Shown here: positions 1-6,192 of the stretch, piece by piece
How the letters are laid out: the number at the start of each line of letters is the position of its first letter
Position numbering within the stretch: the stretch's first letter is position 1
Assembly: GCA_016870235.1 (NCBI GenBank)
Contig: VGCB01000056.1
Location: 1-9,736 of the forward strand
Source: Actinomycetota bacterium
GTDB taxonomy: Bacteria > Actinomycetota > Thermoleophilia > Gaiellales > Gaiellaceae
DNA: 9,736 nucleotides
Direction of reading: 5' to 3'
Translations under genes and position numbers: made by a program
Notes under the pieces: model-generated
What the model was told of the DNA's origin: nothing
The model's input: the letters and a program-made list of their open reading frames with translations, nothing else
Database searches by the model: none

Positions 1-328
1 CGAGCCGTCGCTGCCGCTCGGCCTCGGCCTCCTCCTTCGCCCGCGCGATCTGCGCGTCGGCCACCTTGCGGGCCTCGGCGAGGATGTCGGCCGACTCGCT
101 CTTGGCCTCGGCGATCAGCGTCCGGTGCTGCTCGAGGAGCGAGCGGGCCTCGGTCCGTGCGTTGTCGGCCTCGTCGATCGCCTGCTGGATCCGGTCGCGG
201 CGGTCGTCGATCGTCTTCTGGATCGGGCCGAACGCGAACTTCCGGAGCACGAAGAACGTGATCGCGAACGCGATCAGCGTCCAGATCATCAGCCCCGGCG
301 CGACCTTGATCAGGCCGGATGCGAGCAC
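1..328 (-). CDS. atpF: ATP synthase F0 subunit b, partial (C-terminus beyond window)
   Basis: Subunit b is the peripheral stalk of F1Fo ATP synthase, holding the F1 head against the membrane sector. About 109 codons are visible. A short N-terminus is followed by one hydrophobic helix (about residues 9 to 27, with LMIWTLIAFAITFFVL), then the family-typical FGPIQKTIDDR segment, then a long charged, alanine-rich helix (EARSLLEQ, AEARKVADAQIARAKEEAEAE) expected to form the stalk coiled coil. Two in-frame GTG codons could start it, at 337 and 328. I prefer 328 because AGGTGA ends five bases before it; starting at 337 would put that motif inside the gene. It follows atpE by 10 bases, and the atpB-atpE-atpF order is the usual one. 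The gene runs off the left edge, so subunit delta and the F1 genes should lie beyond it. Confidence 0.93.
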   Translation of the reverse strand, partial: MLASGLIKVAPGLMIWTLIAFAITFFVLRKFAFGPIQKTIDDRRDRIQQAIDEADNARTEARSLLEQHRTLIAEAKSESADILAEARKVADAQIARAKEEAEAERQRRL

Positions 329-333
329 GGTCG

Positions 334-339
334 TCACCT
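334..339 (-). promoter_or_regulatory. Shine-Dalgarno site that decides the atpF start
   Basis: AGGTGA on the minus strand overlaps the last base of the atpE stop codon and lies five bases before GTG 328. It favours that start over the in-frame GTG at 337. Confidence 0.6.
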
Positions 340-605
340 CAGATGAGGACGTAGGCGAGGAGGCCGCCGATCAGGCCGTAGAACACGACGGCCTCGGTGA
401 GCGCGAACCCGAGCCACTGGATGCCCTGGAGCTCGCCGCGGAGCTCGGGCTGGCGCGCGACGGCCTGGATCATCGAGCCGAAGATGTTGCCGATGCCGAT
501 GCCGGCGCCGAGCGAGCCGAGGCCGATACCGGCCGCGAGCGCGATCGCCTTGCCGGCGTCGGTGATGTCGCCGGTCATCGCGGCGACGAGCGAGAGTGCG
601 GACAT
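339..605 (-). CDS. atpE: ATP synthase F0 subunit c
   Basis: Encodes the 88-residue proteolipid that forms the rotating c-ring. Helix 1 is glycine-rich (residues 21 to 48, GIGLGSLGAGIGIG). The polar loop carries RQPE at 51 to 54, where the ring contacts F1. Helix 2 (about 64 to 86) carries the ion-binding glutamate E71 in FALTEAVVFYG. The residue 13 places before the loop arginine, a glutamine in sodium-type rings such as Ilyobacter, is Ile38 here, and Ala72 follows the glutamate where those rings have serine. I therefore infer proton coupling. The N-terminus (MSALSLVAAMTGDITDAGKA) is somewhat long, and I see no strong case for a cleaved signal. The ATG at 605 has a strong AAGGAGG nearby. The gene is 168 bases after atpB and only 10 bases before atpF. 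Confidence 0.97.
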   Translation of the reverse strand: MSALSLVAAMTGDITDAGKAIALAAGIGLGSLGAGIGIGNIFGSMIQAVARQPELRGELQGIQWLGFALTEAVVFYGLIGGLLAYVLI

Positions 606-614
606 TGCTGGTTG

Positions 615-623
615 CTCCTCCTT
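615..623 (-). promoter_or_regulatory. Strong Shine-Dalgarno site of atpE
   Basis: AAGGAGGAG lies nine bases upstream of the atpE ATG. It is the best ribosome binding site in the window and fits the need for many c subunits per complex. Confidence 0.75.
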
Positions 624-643
624 GGCTAGTGCGACTTCTCACA

Positions 644-671
644 GCGTTGCGCCCGAAACCGGGCGGAACGC
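644..671 (-). repeat. Stem-loop upstream of atpE
   Basis: An inverted repeat: GCGTT (644-648) pairs with AACGC (667-671), and CGCCCG (650-655) with CGGGCG (660-665). There is a single G/G mismatch in the stem and a four-base loop. It lies 21 bases upstream of the atpE ribosome binding site. No U-run follows, so a processing or stability element is at least as likely as a terminator. Confidence 0.5.
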
Positions 672-690
672 GCTACGACCTCTTCAGGAT

Positions 691-708
691 CACGCCCGCC
701 AGGGCGTG
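691..708 (-). repeat. Short perfect hairpin in the atpB-atpE gap
   Basis: CACGCCC (691-697) and GGGCGTG (702-708) form a perfect 7-base-pair stem with a four-base loop. It is the middle of three stem-loops in this gap. Confidence 0.45.
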
Positions 709-720
709 CAGCAAGCATGG

Positions 721-776
721 TAGTGCGGTGTCTCGCGACGATCATGGCTGTTCTCTCGTTGCGAGACACCGCACTA
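721..776 (-). repeat. 16-bp perfect inverted repeat overlapping the atpB stop codon
   Basis: TAGTGCGGTGTCTCGC (721-736) is exactly complementary to 761-776, with a 24-base loop. The outer three bases of the right arm are the atpB TAG stop codon, so the structure forms at the 3' end of the atpB coding sequence. It lacks a following U-run. It could be a partial or rho-independent-like terminator, an mRNA stabiliser that separates atpB from atpE expression, or a dispersed palindromic or MITE-like element. The sequence alone does not decide between these. Confidence 0.6.
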
Positions 777-1667
777 GTGCTCCGGCTCGATCGCCGAGCC
801 GATGTAGATGGCGGACAGGGCGGCGAAGATGTACGCCTGGATCGAGACGACGATGACGACCTCGAAGAGGTAGAAGACGGTCGCGGCCGGCACGGAGACG
901 ACCGCGAGCACGGCGTTCTCGAGGACGATGATCAGCCCCACGAACGTCAGGATCAGCATGTGGCCGGCGAGCATGTTCGCGAAGAGACGGACGGAGAGGC
1001 TGATCAGCCGCATGAACTGCCCGAGGATCTCGAGGGGGATGATCAGAGGGTAGAGCGCCTTCGGCACCTCGGGAATCCAGCTCTTGAAGTACTTGACGGG
1101 GCCGTTGGCCCGGATCCCCTCGATGTGGGTGAAGACGAACGTCATCAGCGCGAGCGTCAGCGGCACGGACAGCGTCGAGGTGGCGGCGAACACCGCGAGC
1201 GTCGGCAGCTCGACGCCGGCGATCTCGAACTTCTCGTCCGAGAACGGCAACGGGATGAAACCGAGCAGGTTGACGACCCAGATGAAGATCATCAGCGTCG
1301 CGCAGTACGGGAACCACTTCCTGACCGAGTGGTGGGGCAACCCTTGCTCGGCGACCTGCGTCTGCGCGACCTCGTAGATCATCTCGCCGAGCGCCTGCTT
1401 GCGGTTCGGGCGGCCGACCTTGACCCGCATGAGGACGATCCCGAGCAGGCACGAGACGAGCGCGCCCGCGAGCAGGTAGGCGACCGCCTTGTTGATCGAG
1501 AGGTCGAGCGACCCGATGTGGATGTCGAGCCAGGGCTTCAGGTCCCACTCGTGCGCGATGAACGCTCCCTTGTCCTCCTCCTCACCGGGCGCGGACTCGG
1601 CGGCCCAGGCGACGGTGGGGGCGGCGAGCAGCAGGAGCGAGGTGAGCCCCGCCAGCCGTCTCGTCAC
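774..1667 (-). CDS. atpB: ATP synthase F0 subunit a
   Basis: Subunit a is the 297-residue membrane stator that forms the half-channels next to the c-ring. The C-terminal half carries the diagnostic helix with the essential arginine, R227 in SLSVRLFANMLAGH (the equivalent of E. coli R210). The last helix has Q277 in SIQAYIFAALSAIYI (the equivalent of E. coli Q252). Earlier hydrophobic segments lie near 60-80, 120-140, 155-180 and 237-260. The N-terminus, with RR at 3-4, a LLLLAAP core and an alanine-rich end (VAWAAES), looks like a cleavable signal sequence, which is longer than in many homologues. The GTG start at 1667 overlaps the TGA of the preceding atpI-like gene by four bases, implying coupled translation. 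Its stop lies inside a strong stem-loop. Confidence 0.96.
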   Translation of the reverse strand: MTRRLAGLTSLLLLAAPTVAWAAESAPGEEEDKGAFIAHEWDLKPWLDIHIGSLDLSINKAVAYLLAGALVSCLLGIVLMRVKVGRPNRKQALGEMIYEVAQTQVAEQGLPHHSVRKWFPYCATLMIFIWVVNLLGFIPLPFSDEKFEIAGVELPTLAVFAATSTLSVPLTLALMTFVFTHIEGIRANGPVKYFKSWIPEVPKALYPLIIPLEILGQFMRLISLSVRLFANMLAGHMLILTFVGLIIVLENAVLAVVSVPAATVFYLFEVVIVVSIQAYIFAALSAIYIGSAIEPEH

Positions 1668-2071
1668 GAGGTCTTCGCCTCGCCCGAGAAGTAGCTCAGG
1701 ATGCCGACCGCGAGCTCGACCGTGTAGGCGAGCGCGTAGACGATCGCGGCCGTCAGCCCGAGCCGCTCGTCCGCGACCGTGATCGCGACGAGGGGGACGC
1801 CGACGAGGAACGCTCTCATGCTGGTGCCGATGCCGCGCATGCCTGCGGCGGCGAGATTACCCGTGCCGAGCGGGAGGCGCGTCAATAGGAGTGCGAAGAG
1901 CGTCGCCCCCAGCCAGAGGACGGCCGCGAGCGCCCAGCCTCGTACCGACCAGCCCGCGATCAGGATCACCGGGAGCGCGAGCACGACGACGGCGGCCCCG
2001 GAGATCGCGGGAACGAGCCGGCCCGGGATCGGCCGCGGCGACGCGAAGATGCCTTCCGTCACGCGGTTCAC
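1664..2071 (-). CDS. atpI: AtpI-like membrane protein (ATP synthase subunit I family)
   Basis: A 135-residue membrane protein with four likely helices at about 19-40, 45-64, 87-102 and 106-126, a layout and size typical of AtpI. AtpI-family proteins are usually encoded just before atpB and are thought to aid c-ring assembly or ion supply. The assignment rests on topology and position because I see no strictly conserved motif. The frame stays open upstream to 2299, but that part overlaps the AtpZ-like gene and is arginine-rich shadow. The natural start is GTG 2071, which overlaps the upstream TGA in the tetramer GTGA. Its own stop overlaps the atpB start in the same way. The loop between helices 2 and 3 is basic (RLPLGTGNLAAAGMRG), consistent with a cytoplasmic face. 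Confidence 0.72.
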   Translation of the reverse strand: MNRVTEGIFASPRPIPGRLVPAISGAAVVVLALPVILIAGWSVRGWALAAVLWLGATLFALLLTRLPLGTGNLAAAGMRGIGTSMRAFLVGVPLVAITVADERLGLTAAIVYALAYTVELAVGILSYFSGEAKTS

Positions 2072-2286
2072 GACGATCTCGAGACGGGCTTCGAGTAGAC
2101 GCGATAGACGACGGCCGTCGCCGCCGGGATCCCGACGATCGCGCCGACGAGCAGGCCGTACCCGGCGTTGCCGAGCGCCCAGCCGAGCAGCGCGCCGAGC
2201 CCCATCGCGGTCGCGAGCGTGGCCAGCAGCAACCCGGATGCCGTCGCGAGGCTCTGCGGTGAGGACGAGGTCGCGGCGGCGGCCAT
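2068..2286 (-). CDS. AtpZ-like two-helix membrane protein
   Basis: A 72-residue protein with a Ser/Ala-rich N-terminus, a helix at about 16-37 and a second at about 43-61, ending in a basic tail (VYRVYSKPVSRSS). The GLGALLGWALGNAGYGLLVG pattern, with spaced glycines across the turn and a Tyr-Arg after helix 2, resembles the AtpZ/AtpI family of small proteins encoded at the head of atp operons. It lacks the LD pair often seen at the first turn, so this is a family-level call. The frame is open to an ATG at 2352, but that stretch holds a strong hairpin and a poor peptide. I chose ATG 2286, which has a TATGCT hexamer eight bases upstream and no ribosome binding site. It overlaps the AtpI-like gene by four bases. 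Confidence 0.65.
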   Translation of the reverse strand: MAAAATSSSPQSLATASGLLLATLATAMGLGALLGWALGNAGYGLLVGAIVGIPAATAVVYRVYSKPVSRSS

Positions 2287-2294
2287 CGGGCGGC

Positions 2295-2300
2295 AGCATA
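2295..2300 (-). promoter_or_regulatory. Candidate -10 element for the atp operon (leaderless)
   Basis: TATGCT lies eight bases before ATG 2286, at a distance that would put the transcript start on or next to the start codon. There is no good -35 box and no ribosome binding site. This is inference from spacing. Confidence 0.35.
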
Positions 2301-2316
2301 CCAGCAGCTTGTAACA

Positions 2317-2347
2317 GCGTTTTCCCGCTCGGCGAGCCGGAAAACGC
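2317..2347 (-). terminator. Strong hairpin between the small membrane gene and the atp genes
   Basis: GCGTTTTCC (2317-2325) pairs perfectly with GGAAAACGC (2339-2347). Inside, GCTC (2327-2330) pairs with GAGC (2334-2337) around a three-base loop. On the minus strand it lies 28 bases after the stop of the upstream gene and ahead of the atp start. The following bases (TGTTAC) are not a U-run, so termination is plausible but unproven. An attenuator or protein-binding dyad is an alternative. Confidence 0.5.
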
Positions 2348-2375
2348 GGCATTTGCTACATGCGGGACGCGCAGG

Positions 2376-2819
2376 TCACGTGTCGAATCGCGCGTGGTCG
2401 ACGGCGATCGTCAGCCGCTGCGCCCGGACGCCTCCGAGGTTGACGCGGACGAGCCGAGCTCCCCGCCTGAAGGACAGCATGCTCGCCGAGGGCGGTTCGA
2501 GCAGCCGCCACCGCGCAGCAAGCTGCCGCCGGAAGAAGCGGCGGACGGCGACGCGCGTCGCGCTCCCGGGCAGGACGAGTCGAAACCGGGTCACGTACCC
2601 TGCGATCGCCCCGCCCGGCTCCGAGCGGTACGCCGTCGACGCCTTGCGATCGAGCTTCGCGCCCGGGTACCGCGGGAGACGGTCGAAGAGGCGGAGGTTC
2701 GCCTTCACGTACGGGTCGCGCTCCACGTCGGTCTGCCGCGGCGCGAACACGACGGCGAGGACGACGACCGCGAGGATCGCGCCGACCCACGCGAGCCGCC
2801 CCGCGCGCCCACCCGGCAG
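2376..2819 (-). CDS. Small membrane-anchored protein of unknown function
   Basis: I do not recognise the family. The well-supported part begins at GTG 2750 and encodes 124 residues. The same frame continues upstream through a clear transmembrane helix (LAWVGAILAVVVLAVVFAP), preceded by a basic stretch (PGGRAGR). Nearly every codon there ends in G or C, as in real genes of this genome. No ATG, GTG or TTG precedes the helix. The only candidate I see is CTG 2819, one base after the wecA stop, which would give 147 residues by coupled translation. The body is outside-facing by prediction, has RLPRYPGAK near the start, alternating hydrophobic segments (TRFRLVLPG, ARLVRVNLGG), and ends LTIAVDHARFDT. 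It is probably a small folded domain held on the membrane. A one-base sequence error near the start is an alternative to the CTG start. Confidence 0.6.
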   Translation of the reverse strand: MPGGRAGRLAWVGAILAVVVLAVVFAPRQTDVERDPYVKANLRLFDRLPRYPGAKLDRKASTAYRSEPGGAIAGYVTRFRLVLPGSATRVAVRRFFRRQLAARWRLLEPPSASMLSFRRGARLVRVNLGGVRAQRLTIAVDHARFDT

Positions 2820-2820
2820 G

Positions 2821-3957
2821 CTACGCAGAGCGGCGGAAGCGATCGCGCACCTGCTCGAGCGCGCCCGGCTGGTCGGACTCGCGCCGCCTCGCCGCGCTCT
2901 TCACGATCTCGAGAAGGCGGACGACGTAGAGCGAGAACGCAAGGGCGACGAGCGCGATCAGGGCGACGGCGACGGTCTCCCACGGGTGCCACCGGCCGCC
3001 CTCGCGGAACGGGATGAACCGCGTCGCGAGCGCGGCCGCGCCCAGCGTCCCCGTCCAGGCCCACATCGTCAGCGCGGCCCGCCCCTGCGAGAAGCCGACG
3101 TTGACGAACCGGTGATGGAGGTGCCAGCGGTCGGCGGAGTAGATCGGCTGCCCGTACTTGAGGCGCTTGGCGACGACGAACGACGTGTCGATGATCGGGA
3201 CGGCGAGCACGAGCAGCGGCAGGAAGAGGACGACGGTCGATGCGGTCTTGAGGAGGCCCGCGACGGAGACGGTGGCGAGGGTAAAGCCGAGGACGAGCGC
3301 GCCGGAGTCGCCCATGAAGATGCGCGCGGGGAAGACGTTGTGCCGCAGGAAGCCGATGCACGCTCCGGCGACGACGGCGGAGAGCAGCGCCGCGTCGGCC
3401 TTGCCGAGCGAGAGCGCGATCACCGCGAAGGTGATGCCAGCGATGCCGCAGACGCCGGCGGCGAGGCCGTCCATCCCGTCGAGGAAGTTGACCATGTTCA
3501 TGACCGCGACGATCCAGAGGATCGTCAGCGGCACCCCGACCACGGTCGGGAGGTCGACGGCGCCGAGGAGCGGGAACGTGAAGTGGTCGACCCAGGTGCC
3601 GAACAGGACCGGGATCGCGGCCGCCACCACCTGGCCGAAGAGCTTCGGCAGCGGGTCGAGCCCCTTGAAGTCGTCGACCGCGCCGACGACGCAGGCGACG
3701 GCGGCGCCGAGAACGATCCCGCGCATCTCGCCGGAGAGGTCGAGAAACGCGAGCGCAGGCACGAGGATGCCGAGGAAGATCGCGAGCCCGCCGAGCCGCG
3801 GGATCGGCCGCTTGTTGAGGCGGCGCTCGTCGGGCTTGTCGACGACGCCGAGGATCCGGGCCATCCCCCCGACCGCGGGGGTGAGCAGGACGACGATCCC
3901 GAGGGCGATCGCGAGACCGTAGAGGATCTCGGGGTTCGCCTTCAGGTCAGCCCACAT
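2821..3957 (-). CDS. wecA: Undecaprenyl-phosphate GlcNAc-1-phosphate transferase (WecA/TagO/Rfe-like)
   Basis: A 378-residue polytopic membrane enzyme of the MraY/WecA superfamily. These enzymes transfer a sugar-1-phosphate from a UDP-sugar to undecaprenyl phosphate on the cytoplasmic face, starting envelope polysaccharide or teichoic-acid-like polymers. Visible signatures in order: KPDERRLNKRPIPRLGG (41-57); the metal-binding DDFKGLDP (95-102); NMVNFLDGMDGL (154-165); the GDSG loop (216-219); and DRWHLHHR (276-283). The HxHHR form of the last motif marks the WecA/TagO branch rather than MraY. About ten or eleven hydrophobic helices are spread along the chain, with a basic C-terminal tail. 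ATG 3957 is seven bases after the upp stop. The gene occupies the position of rfe between sua5 and the atp genes in mycobacteria. The sugar substrate is inferred from the family. Confidence 0.92.
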   Translation of the reverse strand: MWADLKANPEILYGLAIALGIVVLLTPAVGGMARILGVVDKPDERRLNKRPIPRLGGLAIFLGILVPALAFLDLSGEMRGIVLGAAVACVVGAVDDFKGLDPLPKLFGQVVAAAIPVLFGTWVDHFTFPLLGAVDLPTVVGVPLTILWIVAVMNMVNFLDGMDGLAAGVCGIAGITFAVIALSLGKADAALLSAVVAGACIGFLRHNVFPARIFMGDSGALVLGFTLATVSVAGLLKTASTVVLFLPLLVLAVPIIDTSFVVAKRLKYGQPIYSADRWHLHHRFVNVGFSQGRAALTMWAWTGTLGAAALATRFIPFREGGRWHPWETVAVALIALVALAFSLYVVRLLEIVKSAARRRESDQPGALEQVRDRFRRSA

Positions 3958-3964
3958 TGCCGCG

Positions 3965-4603
3965 CTACTTCGTCCCGTAGAGGCGATCGCCTGCGTCGCC
4001 GAGGCCGGGGACGATGTACCCCTTCTCGTTCAGCTGCCGGTCGACGGCGGCGACGACGATCGAGACGTCGGGGTGGTCGCGATGGATGCGCTCGATCCCT
4101 TCCGGAGCCGCGATGAGCGCAATCAGGCGGATCGCGGTCGCTCCTGCCCGCTTCACCGTCTCGACCGCCGCCGCCGTCGAGTTCCCGGTCGCGAGCATCG
4201 GGTCGAGCAGGATCACGTCGCGATCGGCGAGATCGTCGGGCAGCTTCACGAAGTACTCGACCGGCTGGAGCGTCTCCTCGTTTCGGTAGAGCCCGATGAA
4301 GCCGACGCGCGCGCCCGGGATCAGCGAGAGCACCCCGTCGAGCATCCCGACCCCGGCGCGGAGGATCGGGCACACGGCGACCTTCTTCCCCGTGATCCGG
4401 CGGGCGCGCATCCGCTCGAGCGGCGTCTCGATCTCGACCTCCTCGTCGGCGAGGTCCTTCGTCGCCTCGTAGGTGAGGAGCAGGGTCAGCTCGTTGACGA
4501 GCTGCCGGAACATCTGCGTCGTCGTCGTGACGTCGCGCAGGAGGCCGAGCTTGTGCTGCACCAGCGGATGCCCGACCTCGGTGACGGCTCCGGTGGCTCT
4601 CAC
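3965..4603 (-). CDS. upp: Uracil phosphoribosyltransferase
   Basis: A soluble pyrimidine salvage enzyme making UMP from uracil and PRPP. At 212 residues it matches the family length (about 208 to 210). Motifs seen: HPLVQHKL near the start (12-19); [14 protein letters not shown] (77-90); [15 protein letters not shown] (104-118); the PRPP-binding [10 protein letters not shown] (134-143); and the C-terminal uracil-binding [13 protein letters not shown] (195-207), followed by YGTK. The usual PRPP-loop sequence is ATGGS, so Asn141 is a conservative oddity that I do not expect to abolish function. The start is GTG 4603, the only start codon before the conserved HPLVQ segment. It lies three bases after the glyA stop with no clear ribosome binding site, so coupled translation is likely. 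glyA and upp are also neighbours in Bacillus. Confidence 0.95.
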   Translation of the reverse strand: MRATGAVTEVGHPLVQHKLGLLRDVTTTTQMFRQLVNELTLLLTYEATKDLADEEVEIETPLERMRARRITGKKVAVCPILRAGVGMLDGVLSLIPGARVGFIGLYRNEETLQPVEYFVKLPDDLADRDVILLDPMLATGNSTAAAVETVKRAGATAIRLIALIAAPEGIERIHRDHPDVSIVVAAVDRQLNEKGYIVPGLGDAGDRLYGTK

Positions 4604-4606
4604 GCG

Positions 4607-5899
4607 TCAGCTCTCGAACGTCGCGAAGCCCCGGAAGCCGGTGTAGAGCGGATGCCGCTCACAGAGGGCGACGGAGCGGGCGGCGAGCGCCGGCACGTCC
4701 GCGTCGTCTGAGAGCGCGCCGCAGATGACCCGCCCGACCTCGCGGAACGCCTCCTCGTCGAAGCCGCGCATGGTCGCCGCGGGCGTCCCGATCCGCACGC
4801 CGGAGCCGACCGTCGGCGGCCGCTCGTCGAACGGCACCGTGTTGCGGTTGACCGTGAGCTCCACCTCGTGCAGGCGCTCCTCGGCGTCCTTCCCGGTCCA
4901 GGGTGAGCGTCGCAGGTCGAGGAGGAGAAGGTGCGTGTCGGTGCCGCCCGTCAGCACCTCCTGGCCGCCCGCGATCAGCTCGGCGCAGAGCGCGTCCGCG
5001 TTCGCGCGCACCTGGCGCTGGTAGGCCTTGAACTCGTCGGTCGCCGCGACCGCGAAGCACGTGGCCTTGGCCGCGACGGCGTGCATCAGCGGCCCACCCT
5101 GCATGCCGGGGAAGACGGCGCGGTCGATCGCCGAAGCGTGCTGCTCGCGGCAGAGGATGAACCCCGAGCGCGGCCCGGCAAGCGTCTTGTGCGTCGTCGA
5201 GGTGACGACGTCGCAGTCGGGCACGGGGCTCGGGTGCAGCCCTGCGGCGACGAGGCCCGAGAAGTGAGCCATGTCGCACATGAGCATCGCGCCGACCTCG
5301 TCGGCGATCTTGCGGAACTCCCACGTCTCGACCGTCCGCGGATAGGCGGAGCCGCCGCAGACGATGAGCTTCGGCCGGTGCTCCTTCGCGAGCCGTAGCA
5401 CCTCGTCGTAGTCGACCATCATCGTCTCGGGCGAGACGCCGTAGTGGACGATCGTGTACAGGCGGCCGGAGAAGTTCACCTTGAGCCCGTGCGTCAGGTG
5501 GCCGCCGTGGTCGAGCCGGAGGCCGAGGATCGTGTCGCCCGGCGCGAGGAGCCCGAAGTACGCGCCCATGTTCGCCTGCGCGCCGGCGTGCGGCTGGACG
5601 TTCGCGTGCTCCGCGCCGAAGAGCGCCTTGGCGCGGCCGATCGCGACGTGCTCGATCTCGTCGACGACCTCGCAGCCGCCGTAGTAGCGCTTGCCCGGGT
5701 ACCCCTCGGCGTACTTGTTCGTCGGCACCGAGCCGATCGCCTCGAGCACCGACGGCCACGTGAAGTTCTCGGACGCGATCAGCTCGATCTGGCCGCGCTG
5801 CCGATCGAGCTCGCGACCGAGGAGCGCGGCGATCTCGGGGTCGACGTCCACGAGCCCGCGCGTACGCAGCGCCTCGAGGTTGAGGTCGGTCGCGGCCAT
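4607..5899 (-). CDS. glyA: Serine hydroxymethyltransferase
   Basis: A PLP enzyme interconverting serine and glycine with tetrahydrofolate, the main source of one-carbon units. With the ATG at 5899 it has 430 residues, slightly above the usual 417 or so. Motifs: IELIASENF (38-46); [15 protein letters not shown] (61-75), which includes substrate-binding tyrosines; [11 protein letters not shown] (104-114); the cofactor-contacting DMAHFSGL (209-216); and the PLP lysine K238 in [15 protein letters not shown]. The loop reads AGPRSG where many homologues have RGPRGG. The C-terminal domain contains [14 protein letters not shown] (367-380). The frame is open to 6088, but that extension crosses a palindrome and has no conserved sequence. 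GTG 5926 is a weaker alternative start. There is no ribosome binding site, but TAGCAT lies eight bases before the ATG. Confidence 0.95.
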   Translation of the reverse strand: MAATDLNLEALRTRGLVDVDPEIAALLGRELDRQRGQIELIASENFTWPSVLEAIGSVPTNKYAEGYPGKRYYGGCEVVDEIEHVAIGRAKALFGAEHANVQPHAGAQANMGAYFGLLAPGDTILGLRLDHGGHLTHGLKVNFSGRLYTIVHYGVSPETMMVDYDEVLRLAKEHRPKLIVCGGSAYPRTVETWEFRKIADEVGAMLMCDMAHFSGLVAAGLHPSPVPDCDVVTSTTHKTLAGPRSGFILCREQHASAIDRAVFPGMQGGPLMHAVAAKATCFAVAATDEFKAYQRQVRANADALCAELIAGGQEVLTGGTDTHLLLLDLRRSPWTGKDAEERLHEVELTVNRNTVPFDERPPTVGSGVRIGTPAATMRGFDEEAFREVGRVICGALSDDADVPALAARSVALCERHPLYTGFRGFATFES

Positions 5900-5907
5900 C
5901 GACGTCG

Positions 5908-5913
5908 ATGCTA
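5908..5913 (-). promoter_or_regulatory. Candidate -10 element for the glyA-upp-wecA unit (leaderless)
   Basis: TAGCAT is separated from the glyA ATG by eight bases. This is the same arrangement as before the AtpZ-like gene, and again there is no ribosome binding site or clear -35 box. The whole 293-base gap (5900-6192) holds no credible gene: only this hexamer and several palindromes. Confidence 0.35.
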
Positions 5914-6012
5914 CTGCTTTCCGCACCGGGCACGCGCGCGCGACTGGCGGCCGGCACCCCTCCGACGCCTTGGGGACCGGGGGAGCGCGCGAGCCCGCGC
6001 GGAGCGACAGGA

Positions 6013-6034
6013 GCGTCCGACTGAAGTCGGACGC
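6013..6034 (-). repeat. Palindromic element, copy 1
   Basis: A 10-base-pair perfect stem (6013-6022 with 6025-6034) around a two-base centre. Its 20-base core, CGTCCGACTGAAGTCGGACG, recurs in reverse orientation at 6111-6130. It lies about 100 bases upstream of the likely glyA transcript start, so it could be an operator dyad, a terminator arm or a dispersed extragenic palindrome. Confidence 0.55.
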
Positions 6035-6110
6035 GGCGGCGCTGTACGTCGGCAAAGCAGCGGCGGCGCGCCCGATCCGGTGTCGCACACGCCGCGCGCA
6101 CCCAACCCCA

Positions 6111-6130
6111 CGTCCGACTTCAGTCGGACG
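6111..6130 (-). repeat. Palindromic element, copy 2
   Basis: This is identical to the core of the element at 6014-6033 when read on the minus strand. The stem is nine base pairs. It lies 62 bases after the stop codon of the secreted repeat protein gene, so it may help terminate that transcript. Confidence 0.55.
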
Positions 6131-6163
6131 GCACCCAGCGCACAGTCAGGCGGAGCAGCCTTC

Positions 6164-6188
6164 GCCCGATGTCGGGCTCGGTCGAGCC
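6164..6188 (-). terminator. Overlapping hairpins just after the secreted protein gene
   Basis: Two small perfect stems, GCCCGA/TCGGGC (6164-6169 with 6172-6177) and GGCTCG/CGAGCC (6175-6180 with 6183-6188), sit 4 to 29 bases past the stop codon. They share bases, so only one can form at a time. There is no U-run, so this is a weak terminator candidate. Confidence 0.35.
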
Positions 6189-6192
6189 GCGG

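Noticed and set aside
339..605. Sodium-coupled c-ring
   Set aside because: The sodium-site glutamine and serine positions are Ile38 and Ala72, so proton coupling is favoured even though Tyr76 is present.
717..1694. Long plus-strand open frame of 325 codons
   Set aside because: It lies opposite atpB. The product is an Arg/Asp/Glu-rich, low-complexity peptide typical of the antisense frame of GC-rich genes.
2353..4116. Plus-strand open frame of 587 codons
   Set aside because: It is antisense to wecA and the small membrane gene. Its composition is biased to charged residues, and it has no recognisable domain or start signal.
5900..6088. N-terminal extension of glyA
   Set aside because: It crosses a strong palindrome, has no family similarity and would add 63 residues to an enzyme already of full length from ATG 5899.
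4659..6101. Second long minus-strand frame over glyA (480 codons)
   Set aside because: It is an Arg/Ala-rich shadow of glyA in another frame, without motifs.
6164..6188. tRNA or small RNA gene in the gap before glyA
   Set aside because: The hairpins are short and mutually exclusive, and no cloverleaf or conserved RNA motif can be drawn.
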